Under the pieces are notes generated by a model, which saw only the letters and a program-made list of their open reading frames with translations, was not told the DNA's origin and ran no database searches. The position numbers were made by a program, and so were the translations under genes. From assembly GCF_003008595.1 (NCBI RefSeq), contig NZ_CP027669.1:2232001-2296000 (forward strand): 64,000 nucleotides of DNA. Direction: 5' to 3'. The DNA comes from Simplicispira suum (GTDB lineage Bacteria > Pseudomonadota > Gammaproteobacteria > Burkholderiales > Burkholderiaceae_C). Positions 8,397 to 21,558 of the stretch are shown one piece after another (the stretch's first letter is position 1; every line of letters begins with the position of its first letter).

Positions 8397-8561
8397 GGGA
8401 TGTCCTGCACAACTCCTCGCGGCGTGTGACAGCACGGCCTCGGGCGGTCTGCGGCGTTGCGTTTCACAGCCAATATCACCGGCTATTGGCTGTGAAACGC
8501 GCCTTGCATCCCATCCCGATCCGCACTGCACCCACTCCCATAAAGTTATGCAGGACATCCC
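8397..8561. repeat. nested inverted-repeat element upstream of uvrA (MITE-like or structured leader)
   Basis: Outer arms 8397-8414 and 8544-8561 (18 bases, one mismatch, GGGATGTCCTGCA core) enclose an inner perfect 17-bp palindrome with arms 8459-8475 and 8484-8500 (GCGTTTCACAGCCAATA). The whole is 165 bp and ends 14 bases before the uvrA start codon. It occupies most of the 304-base gap between the receptor gene and uvrA and no gene is credible there. Confidence 0.75.
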
Positions 8562-8575
8562 GACTGAAAGAGCCC

Positions 8576-14581
<6,006 letters not shown>

Positions 14582-14663
14582 TGCGGCGGTGGCGGTGTCC
14601 TACGGGAGTCAGGGCCGAGCGCGCACAAACGTCTGTAGAGGGCACTTCTAGCATCGGGAATGC

Positions 14664-14690
14664 GCGGCAGCTTCTCTGCCGCAGTTCTTT
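14664..14690 (+). terminator. possible terminator downstream of uvrA
   Basis: A perfect 7-bp GCGGCAG/CTGCCGC stem with a five-base loop, followed by AGTTCTTT. The T run is interrupted, so activity is uncertain. Confidence 0.45.
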
Positions 14691-14716
14691 GATGACACCT
14701 TCTTTTGGAGTCCCCT

Positions 14717-15217
14717 ATGCCTGCCACTCGCATCCTTCTCGCCGCTGCTGCGGCCACTGCCCTTCTTCTGACCGCCTGCGGCGGTGGATCCGACGAAGAC
14801 CCGATTCCCAGCGACAAGCCTGGCGTTCTGACGGTAAGCCAAGCCACGGTGAGCGGGCTCAATGGCATCTATGGCGATGGCACGATCAATCTGACCGATG
14901 TCGAGCGCAAGAACCCCATCGGGCCGACACCGGAGCTGTGCTCGTTCAAGTTCGATGGTGCGAAAAAAGTGGGGTCGGGTGCCGAAGCGTTTGGCGACTT
15001 GCGCTACGAAAGCGGAGGCAACGCGCTGTACGTCATTTATCTCACTTTTGACGGCAAGGAATACACCAGCGACGAGACCACCGACACAGCGGTGCGACGC
15101 GACCTCGATCAGATTTTTCTGAATGGAAAAATCCTTCGCGCCAGCGACGATTCGGGCGCCACCGTCAAAGTCAGCGCAGTGATTCCCATGCGCGGAAACC
15201 GTCCCGCCGGCTGCTGA
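14717..15217 (+). CDS. putative outer-membrane or periplasmic lipoprotein, function unknown
   Basis: A 166-residue protein with a lipoprotein signal peptide: MPATRILLAAAAATALLLTAC, lipobox LTAC with the cysteine at residue 21, then a GGGSDEDP linker. The mature part has no domain that I recognise; it contains repeated beta-strand-like segments and ends CPAGC-like (RPAGC). The ATG at 14717 has GGAG six bases upstream; a TTG four codons earlier is unlikely. It stands alone between uvrA and a strong terminator, so it is probably monocistronic. Confidence 0.8.
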   Translation: MPATRILLAAAAATALLLTACGGGSDEDPIPSDKPGVLTVSQATVSGLNGIYGDGTINLTDVERKNPIGPTPELCSFKFDGAKKVGSGAEAFGDLRYESGGNALYVIYLTFDGKEYTSDETTDTAVRRDLDQIFLNGKILRASDDSGATVKVSAVIPMRGNRPAGC

Positions 15218-15234
15218 TTTACCACGCAGAAGGG

Positions 15235-15269
15235 CCCCGGCATGCCAACAAGGCATGCCGGGGTCTTTT
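15235..15269 (+). terminator. strong rho-independent terminator
   Basis: Perfect 12-bp CCCCGGCATGCC/GGCATGCCGGGG stem, loop AACAA, followed by TCTTTT. It closes the lipoprotein transcript and isolates the symporter operon downstream. Confidence 0.92.
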
Positions 15270-15490
15270 GCATGGCGAAAACGAATTCGGGTTAACGCGG
15301 GGTGTCGCGCCGCTGATTTATCGGTGTTTTCCCTTGTCTTCGCTTTTTCGCCGCAGGTTTGTGATCTTTCATCAGTCGGCTGTAAGGATTTCCGTTAAAA
15401 GTCCGTCTCGCAAACATGTGGCCTGGACCGCAGAATGCGTGGGGGCGGCGGGTTTTCTCGCCGTATTTCTGAAACGAAAAAGGGGACTAC

Positions 15491-15751
15491 ATGAAGGAAG
15501 ACAAAAGCAGTCAGGCCTACTGGAAGGCCACGCTAAGCCTGTTGTTCAAGATATTGATCGTCTGGTTTCTCGTGTCGTTCGGGGCCGGCATTCTGTTCGC
15601 AGACATGCTCAACAACATCAAGCTGGGCGGCTATCCGCTTGGATTCTGGTTTGCCCAGCAGGGCTCCATCTACGTCTTTATTGTGCTGATTTTTTATTAC
15701 GCCAAGAAGATGGGTGACATTGACCGCCGCTTCAACGTGCACGAAGAGTGA
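15491..15751 (+). CDS. DUF4212 small membrane subunit of a sodium:solute symporter
   Basis: An 86-residue DUF4212 protein with two membrane helices (LFKILIVWFLVSFGAGILFA and a second from about residue 52) and the family end FYYAKKMGDIDRRF. Members are always encoded just ahead of a VC_2705-type sodium:solute symporter and are regarded as its small subunit. Here the symporter begins 13 bases downstream. The ATG is preceded by AAGGGGAC. The 270 bases upstream, after the terminator, contain no other gene and should hold the promoter. Confidence 0.92.
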   Translation: MKEDKSSQAYWKATLSLLFKILIVWFLVSFGAGILFADMLNNIKLGGYPLGFWFAQQGSIYVFIVLIFYYAKKMGDIDRRFNVHEE

Positions 15752-15764
15752 GGACTGAGCCATC

Positions 15765-17570
15765 ATGGATCTCCAAACCACCATCTACATCTTCGTCGGA
15801 CTGAGCTTCGCGCTCTACATCGGTATCGCCATCTGGGCGCGAGCCGGCTCGACGAGCGAGTTCTACGCCGCGGGCGGCAGCGTTCACCCCATTACCAACG
15901 GCATGGCCACGGCCGCCGACTGGATGAGCGCGGCGTCGTTCATCTCCATGGCCGGCCTGATCTCCAACATGGGCTACGGCGGTGCGCTGTTTCTTATGGG
16001 CTGGACGGGCGGCTACGTGCTGCTGGCGATGCTGCTGGCGCCCTACCTGCGCAAGTTCGGCAAATTCACGGTGCCCCAGTTCATTGGGGACCGTTTTTAT
16101 TCAAAGACGGCCAGCACCATTGCTGTGGTCTGCCTGTTGATCGCATCGCTGACCTACATCATCGGGCAGATGACCGGCGTGGGCGTAGCGTTCTCGCGCT
16201 TCCTGGGCGTGACCGCCGAGACCGGCATCTACGTGGGCATGGCCATTGTGTTTGCTTACGCCGTGTTTGGTGGCATGAAGGGCATTACCTATACCCAGGT
16301 GGCGCAGTACATCGTGCTGATTCTGGCGTTCACGGTGCCGGCCATCTTCATCTCGTTGGCGCTCACGGGCAACGTGTTGCCGCAGCTGGGTCTGGGGGGC
16401 GACTACCGTGGTACGGACATGACGCTGCTGGCCAAGCTTGACAGCGTGGTGACCGACCTGGGCTTTGGCAAATACACCACCTCGCTTCCGGGCAGCAGGC
16501 TGAACATGTTCATGTACACGCTGTCGCTCATGATCGGAACCGCCGGTCTGCCGCACGTCATCATGAGATTCTTTACCGTCCCTTCGGTGAAAGATGCGCG
16601 TTTGTCGGCCGGTTGGGCGCTGGTTTTCATCGCCATCCTGTACACGACGGCACCTGCTGTGGGCGCCATGGCCAAGCTCAACCTGCATGCCACGGTGAAT
16701 ACCGCTGTCAAGGCGGGCGGCGATCTCTTCGCTCCTGAAGCCAGCATCCAAGCAGCAACGCAGCCCGACTGGATGAACCGTTGGGAAAAAACGGGTCTGC
16801 TCAAGTGGGAAGACAAGAACGGCGATGGCCGCATCCAGTACTACAACGACAAGACCAAGGACAAGGCCGTGCTCGACAAGGCGGCGGCAGCGGGCTGGAA
16901 GGGCAACGAGCTGAGCGTCAACCCCGACATCATCGTGCTGGCCAACCCCGAAATCGCACTGCTCCCCAACTGGGTGATCGGTCTGGTGGCGGCGGGTGGT
17001 CTGGCCGCTGCGCTGTCCACGGCGGCCGGTTTGCTGATGGCGATTTCGTCTGCCGTGTCGCATGACCTGGTCAAGGGCATCTTCAAGCCAGACATCAGCG
17101 AGCAGGGCGAGCTGCGCGCCGGCAAGATCTCCATGGCGGTGGCTGTGGTGGTGGCGGGCTACCTGGGGTTGAATCCGCCGGGCTTTGCGGCGGGAACCGT
17201 GGCGCTGGCCTTTGGTATCGCAGCCAGTTCCCTGTTCCCGGCCATCATGATGGGGATCTTCAGCAAGAAGATGAACAAGGAAGGCGCCATTGCAGGCATG
17301 ATTGCCGGCTTGGCATTCACCCTGTTCTACGTGTTTGCGCACAAGGGTATCTTCTTCATCAAGGGCACCGAGTACCTGGGCGTGATCGGCGGCGCCAATA
17401 GCTTCTTCGGCATCACGCCCGAGGCCATTGGTGCAGTCGGCGCGATGGTGAACTTCGTGGTGGCCTTCCTGGTGGACAAGGTCACGGCGGAGCCGCCGGC
17501 CCACATCCAGGCCATGGTCGAAGCCGTGCGCATTCCGCGCGGCTCCAAGGCGGTGTCGGGCTCGCACTAA
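15765..17570 (+). CDS. sodium:solute symporter, VC_2705/ActP-like subfamily
   Basis: A 601-residue SSS-family transporter, predicted to import a carboxylate (acetate-like) with sodium. It carries EFYAAGGSVHPITNGMATAAD and DWMSAASFISMAG, and the family's GTAGLPHVIMRFFTVPSVK motif. Compared with the ActP at 3281 it has an extra hydrophilic insertion around residues 310-395. Within that lies DKNGDGRIQYYN (residues 350-361), resembling an EF-hand calcium loop except for asparagine at position 12. It is the main product of the DUF4212-SSS operon. Symporters of this subfamily are commonly adjacent to DUF294 and exonuclease genes, as here at 21.5-25.8 kb. Confidence 0.93.
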   Translation: MDLQTTIYIFVGLSFALYIGIAIWARAGSTSEFYAAGGSVHPITNGMATAADWMSAASFISMAGLISNMGYGGALFLMGWTGGYVLLAMLLAPYLRKFGKFTVPQFIGDRFYSKTASTIAVVCLLIASLTYIIGQMTGVGVAFSRFLGVTAETGIYVGMAIVFAYAVFGGMKGITYTQVAQYIVLILAFTVPAIFISLALTGNVLPQLGLGGDYRGTDMTLLAKLDSVVTDLGFGKYTTSLPGSRLNMFMYTLSLMIGTAGLPHVIMRFFTVPSVKDARLSAGWALVFIAILYTTAPAVGAMAKLNLHATVNTAVKAGGDLFAPEASIQAATQPDWMNRWEKTGLLKWEDKNGDGRIQYYNDKTKDKAVLDKAAAAGWKGNELSVNPDIIVLANPEIALLPNWVIGLVAAGGLAAALSTAAGLLMAISSAVSHDLVKGIFKPDISEQGELRAGKISMAVAVVVAGYLGLNPPGFAAGTVALAFGIAASSLFPAIMMGIFSKKMNKEGAIAGMIAGLAFTLFYVFAHKGIFFIKGTEYLGVIGGANSFFGITPEAIGAVGAMVNFVVAFLVDKVTAEPPAHIQAMVEAVRIPRGSKAVSGSH

Positions 17571-17580
17571 GCGCCTGTGG

Positions 17581-17655
17581 GTGCGCAGGCCGCTCGCCTG
17601 CGCACCAGCCATCACAATCGAGGCCCTGCCGGCGCTGAGCCGACAGGGCTTTTTT
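17581..17655 (+). terminator. two consecutive hairpins ending the symporter transcript
   Basis: The first is a perfect 10-bp stem GTGCGCAGGC/GCCTGCGCAC (17581-17605). The second (17623-17649) is an 11-bp GCCCTGCCGGC stem with one mismatch, followed by six T residues at 17650-17655, a typical rho-independent terminator. Confidence 0.85.
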
Positions 17656-17711
17656 ATCGAATAGCCCACCTGCAGTGCTTCTGCGGCTGTTGGTGGGTAC
17701 GGGAGCTTTGC

Positions 17712-18080
17712 ATGGTGTTTGATGTCAGCGTCGCCTTGACGTGGATTCTTTTTATCGCGCTCTTCCCGATCGCCTTTTTCTGGTTCCGGCGTGCCTGGCG
17801 CATTGCCTTTCGCCGGGATTTTTCCGAAGTCGCACTCAAAGGCGGCGAACCCCCGCCCAACGCCGAAAAGGTCGCACCGTATGTGATGGTTGTGAACCTG
17901 TTGGCCGGGTGCGTGGCTGCGGTCGTGATTGTTGGTGTGCTGCTGGGGCAGCTTGACTACAACACCTGGACCGCCATGGCGGGGAGCACGATCTGGTGCA
18001 AGTTTTTCATTGATTTCGCCATATCGCGCCACGCGCACATGAAGCGCGGCGCAAAACCGCAGCACCGCGCTGGGAAGTAA
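17712..18080 (+). CDS. small integral membrane protein, unknown function
   Basis: A 122-residue protein with two to three membrane helices (LTWILFIALFPIAFFWF near the N-terminus; VMVVNLLAGCVAAVVIVGVLL in the middle) separated by a cytoplasmic basic stretch (RRAWRIAFRRDF). I do not recognise a family. The ATG at 17712 was preferred over upstream in-frame codons because these run back through the terminator. It lies between the symporter terminator and the sensor-kinase operon, 78 bases ahead of the next gene, and may belong to that operon. Confidence 0.65.
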   Translation: MVFDVSVALTWILFIALFPIAFFWFRRAWRIAFRRDFSEVALKGGEPPPNAEKVAPYVMVVNLLAGCVAAVVIVGVLLGQLDYNTWTAMAGSTIWCKFFIDFAISRHAHMKRGAKPQHRAGK

Positions 18081-18158
18081 GTCCCCGGTAAGTGGCCGGT
18101 CCACAATGGTGGACGCCGCGCGCCCGCCGTGCGCTACTGCCTTTGAACGGAGATTGCC

Positions 18159-18422
18159 GTGAGCCACACGCTGCGTTCCCAGCGCCTTGGTGCCTTGTTT
18201 GCGGCAGGTTGGCTGCTGCTGAACTTTCCGCTGGTGGGTCTGTGGGACAGCGAGTTGACCGTGTTGGGCATTCCGTTGTTTCCGCTGGCGCTGTTCGGGA
18301 TCTGGGGCGCAACGATTGCCACCGTTGCTTGGTGGATGGAATCGCGCCCCGCCTTGGAGGCGCCTGCAGCATCTTTGCCTGAGCCGCTGCAACCACAAGC
18401 GCCGGTGCAGGCGCGCGAATGA
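18159..18422 (+). CDS. small membrane protein preceding the symporter-kinase
   Basis: An 87-residue protein with two hydrophobic helices (ALFAAGWLLLNFPLVGLW; IPLFPLALFGIWGATIATVA) and a proline-rich soluble tail. The GTG start is preceded by GGAG at the right distance. It overlaps the next gene by four bases and is therefore translationally coupled to the CbrA-like kinase. Small membrane proteins in this position are common before symporter-histidine kinases and may act as accessory subunits of the transporter half; no activity is known to me. Confidence 0.75.
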   Translation: MSHTLRSQRLGALFAAGWLLLNFPLVGLWDSELTVLGIPLFPLALFGIWGATIATVAWWMESRPALEAPAASLPEPLQPQAPVQARE

Positions 18423-21181
18423 CCACCATGCTGCCCGCGCCGCTGGTCATTGGCACCTCGCTGGCCTATCTGCTGCTGCTCGTCGGCGTCGCCTACTGGG
18501 CCGATCGCCGGGCTGCGGTGCGCCGCTCGGTGATTGCCAGGCCCTGGGTCTATGCGCTGTCGATGGCGGTGTACTGCACGGCCTGGACCTATTTCGGCAG
18601 CGTCGAGCGTGCGGCGACAGGCGGCATGTGGTTTCTGCCCATCTACCTCGGGCCGACGCTGGCGATGGTGCTGGGCTGGACCGTGCTGCGCAAGATGATT
18701 CGCATCGCCAAGACACACCGCATCACCTCGATCGCCGATTTCATTGCCAGCCGCTATGGCAAAAGCCAGTTGCTGGCGACGCTGGTCACGCTGGTGGCCG
18801 TGGTGGGCATCGTTCCCTATATTGCCTTGCAATTGAAGGCTGTGTCTTCGGGTTATGCGCTACTGACTTCCGGCAGTGCGGTGGTGCCGGCGCACCTGCA
18901 CTGGAGCCAGGACAGCGCGTTTTACGTTGCCATTGCCCTGGCTGGTTTTGCCATCGTATTTGGTGCGCGCCACCTCGACACCACCGAGCGCCACGAGGGC
19001 ATGGTGGCGGCCATTGCCTTTGAGTCGCTGGTCAAGCTGGCCGCCTTTTTGTGCGTCGGTGTGTTTGTCGTCTACGGTTTGTTTGGTGGCCTGGGCGATA
19101 TCTTTGCCCAGGCGCGGGCGCGGCCTGACCTGGCGGCCCTGCTGCATGCCGAGCAGGGCGGGGCCTATTCCTGGGCCCGCTGGATGGGGCTGATGGTGCT
19201 GGCCCTGTGCGCCGCGCTGGTGCTGCCACGGCAGTTCCAGGTCATGGTGGTGGAGAACGTGCACGAAGACCATGTGCGCCGTGCGAGCTGGATGTTCCCG
19301 CTCTACCTCTTGCTGATCAACCTCTTCGTGCTGCCCATTGCCCTGGGCGGCTTGCTCTATTTCAGTGGTGGCGAGCACAACCCGGAGCACTTCGTCCTCT
19401 CCCTGCCCATGGCGGCAGGGCAGAACACCCTGGCGCTGTTTGTGTTCATTGGCGGCTTGTCGGCCGCCACCGGTATGGTGATCGTCGAGACCGTGGCGGT
19501 CTCCACCATGGTCAGCAATGAGCTGGCGCTGCCGCTGCTGCTGCGGCTTCGTCTGCTGGGCACCGCCCACCAGCCGCGCGATTTCACGCGCTCGCTTCTC
19601 ATGATTCGGCGCGCTGCCATCGTGGGTGTGCTGCTGCTGGGCTACATGTACTTTCAACTCGCCGGGGACGCTTATGCGCTGGCGAGCATTGGCCTGATCA
19701 GCTTTGCCGCCGTAGCCCAGTTTGCTCCGGTCCTGCTGGGTGGCATGTACTGGCGCGGCGGCACCCGCGTGGGCGCATTGGCTGGCTTGATCGTGGGCTT
19801 CAGTGTCTGGGTCTACACACTCATGCTGCCGTCGATTGCCAAATCAGGCTGGCTCGATGCAGGCTTCCTTACGGCGGGTCCTTGGGGTGTTGCCTGGCTG
19901 CGGCCTGAATCGTTGTGGGGCCTCCAGGGACTGGACAGCCTGACGCATTCGCTGTTCTGGAGCTTGTTGGCCAATTGCGCCGCCTATGTGATGGTCTCGC
20001 TCTGGCGTGCGCCGTCCGGACGCGAGGCCAGCCAGGCGCTGCTGTTCGTTGACGTGTTCCGGCGCGGCACGGCGCAAACACCGGTGTTCTGGCGCGGGCG
20101 CGCCGACGCTGCCGAACTCAAACGTCTTTGCGAGCGCTTCCTCGGCGTGGAGAAGACCCGCGAGCTGTGGCGCAGCTACGCCAAGGAGGCTGGCTTGCTC
20201 GCAGACCAGGCTCTGGTGCCGGACGCACGCCTGGTGCAGTTTGTCGAAGCCCAACTGGCAGGCGCGGTCGGCAGTGCCTCGGCGCGGGTGCTGGTGGCTT
20301 CGGTTTCTGATGAGGAGGCGCTGTCGCAAGGCGACGTGCTGGCCATGCTGGAAGAGGCGTCGCAACTGCGCAGCTACTCGCGTGCGCTGGAGACCAAGTC
20401 GCGCTCACTGGAGCAGGCCACCAGTGAGCTGCGCAGTGCCAACGAGCAGCTCAAGAGCCTGGATCGTTTGAAGGACGATTTCATGTCCTCGGTGACGCAC
20501 GAACTGCGCACGCCGCTGACGTCGATACGCGCGCTGGCCGAAATCCTGCAGGACGACAGCGAACTGCCGCCCCAGCAGCGCCAGCATTTTGTCGACATCA
20601 TCGTGCAGGAGACCGAACGCCTGACCCGACTGGTCAATCAGGTGCTCGACATGGCCAAGATCGAGTCCGGGCATATTGACTGGAGGCTGGCCGAGATTGA
20701 TGTACGCGATCTGCTCGAAAAAGCCATGGCCACCACGGCAGCGCTGCTGAGTGACCGGGGCGCAGCGATGCAGCTCGATCTGCCCGAGAGCCTGCCGCCG
20801 CTCCACGCGGACCCCGATCGCCTGCTCCAGGTGCTGCTCAATCTCATCTCCAACGCTGCGAAGTTCGTGCCACCGCAGGGTGGGCGCGTGCGACTGCACG
20901 CCCGTGGCGATCGGAAAGGTCTGACCGTGTGTGTGCAGGACAATGGTCCGGGTGTGCCGGCGGGCCACGAGCGCCTCATTTTTGACCGCTTTCACCAGGC
21001 CGGTGAACCCATGCCTGGCGGTCACGGTACCGGCCTTGGGTTGCCGATCAGCCAGCACATCGTGGAACATTTTGGCGGCCGTCTGTGGCTGGAGCGGCCT
21101 GGTGAAGGCGCACTGCCCGGCGCTTGCTTCTGCTTCTGGCTGCCCTGGCAGCCGGCCCCTTCTGGAGACATTGCCTCATGA
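18419..21181 (+). CDS. sodium:solute symporter-histidine kinase fusion, CbrA-like sensor
   Basis: A 920-residue hybrid. The N-terminal about 560 residues form a 12-13 helix SSS transporter (SMAVYCTAWTYFGSVERAA, RITSIADFIASRYGKS); the C-terminal third is a histidine kinase. After a coiled-coil linker (about residues 640-690) comes the H-box SVTHELRTPL with the phosphorylated histidine near residue 694, the N-box NLISNAAKF, and the DNGPGVP and GTGLGLPI ATP-binding boxes, all intact. Proteins of this architecture (CbrA, MctS) couple nutrient transport or availability to carbon regulation. It heads a run of genes coupled by ATGA overlaps with a CheY-like regulator and an exonuclease fusion. Its regulon most plausibly includes the neighbouring symporters. 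Confidence 0.92.
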   Translation: MTTMLPAPLVIGTSLAYLLLLVGVAYWADRRAAVRRSVIARPWVYALSMAVYCTAWTYFGSVERAATGGMWFLPIYLGPTLAMVLGWTVLRKMIRIAKTHRITSIADFIASRYGKSQLLATLVTLVAVVGIVPYIALQLKAVSSGYALLTSGSAVVPAHLHWSQDSAFYVAIALAGFAIVFGARHLDTTERHEGMVAAIAFESLVKLAAFLCVGVFVVYGLFGGLGDIFAQARARPDLAALLHAEQGGAYSWARWMGLMVLALCAALVLPRQFQVMVVENVHEDHVRRASWMFPLYLLLINLFVLPIALGGLLYFSGGEHNPEHFVLSLPMAAGQNTLALFVFIGGLSAATGMVIVETVAVSTMVSNELALPLLLRLRLLGTAHQPRDFTRSLLMIRRAAIVGVLLLGYMYFQLAGDAYALASIGLISFAAVAQFAPVLLGGMYWRGGTRVGALAGLIVGFSVWVYTLMLPSIAKSGWLDAGFLTAGPWGVAWLRPESLWGLQGLDSLTHSLFWSLLANCAAYVMVSLWRAPSGREASQALLFVDVFRRGTAQTPVFWRGRADAAELKRLCERFLGVEKTRELWRSYAKEAGLLADQALVPDARLVQFVEAQLAGAVGSASARVLVASVSDEEALSQGDVLAMLEEASQLRSYSRALETKSRSLEQATSELRSANEQLKSLDRLKDDFMSSVTHELRTPLTSIRALAEILQDDSELPPQQRQHFVDIIVQETERLTRLVNQVLDMAKIESGHIDWRLAEIDVRDLLEKAMATTAALLSDRGAAMQLDLPESLPPLHADPDRLLQVLLNLISNAAKFVPPQGGRVRLHARGDRKGLTVCVQDNGPGVPAGHERLIFDRFHQAGEPMPGGHGTGLGLPISQHIVEHFGGRLWLERPGEGALPGACFCFWLPWQPAPSGDIAS

Positions 21182-21558
21182 CGCAAAAGAAAATCCTGAT
21201 TGCCGACGACGAACCCAACATCGTGGTGTCGCTCGAATACCTGTTGCAGCGCGAGGGCTACGCGGTGAGCATTGCGCGCGATGGACTGGCGGCGCTGGAA
21301 GCGATTGAGCGCGAAAAGCCCGACCTGGTGCTGCTCGACGTGATGATGCCCATCAAATCGGGCTTTGAGGTCTGCGCCAGCGTGCGCGGCGATGCGGCGC
21401 TGGCGCACACGCGCATCCTCATGCTGAGCGCCAAGGGGCGCGACACCGATCTGGCCAAAGGCATGGCCTTGGGTGCGGACGACTACATGACCAAGCCGTT
21501 TGCCACGCGTGAGCTGGTGGCGCGGGTGGCCGAGATGCTGGCCAAGGACCGCCCATGA
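21178..21558 (+). CDS. single-domain (CheY-like) response regulator
   Basis: A 126-residue receiver domain without an output domain. The acidic pair is in LIADDEPN, the phosphorylated aspartate is D54 in VLLDVMMP, and the switch lysine is in YMTKPF. The ATG at 21178 overlaps the kinase stop by four bases and its own stop overlaps the next start, so the three are made together. With no DNA-binding domain it must act by protein contact, and the co-translated pseudokinase-exonuclease is the nearest candidate partner. That is inference from gene order. Confidence 0.93.
   Translation: MTQKKILIADDEPNIVVSLEYLLQREGYAVSIARDGLAALEAIEREKPDLVLLDVMMPIKSGFEVCASVRGDAALAHTRILMLSAKGRDTDLAKGMALGADDYMTKPFATRELVARVAEMLAKDRP

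Noticed and set aside
8459..8500. Considered as a rho-independent terminator of an upstream plus-strand gene
   Set aside because: No plus-strand gene ends here and no T run follows; it is part of the larger nested element.
8387..8575. N-terminal extension of uvrA
   Set aside because: The extension crosses the nested inverted repeat and is Arg-rich; MSEGTIRIHGARQHNLKNL at 8576 matches the normal UvrA start.
15218..15490. Sigma-54 promoter for the DUF4212-SSS operon, expected for CbrA/CbrB-type control
   Set aside because: No sequence close to TGGCAC-N5-TTGC could be found by eye; only GC-rich partial matches.
16101..18398. 765-codon open frame on the minus strand
   Set aside because: Shadow of the symporter gene; very rich in His, Arg and Gln, without domains, as expected of antisense frames in GC-rich genes.
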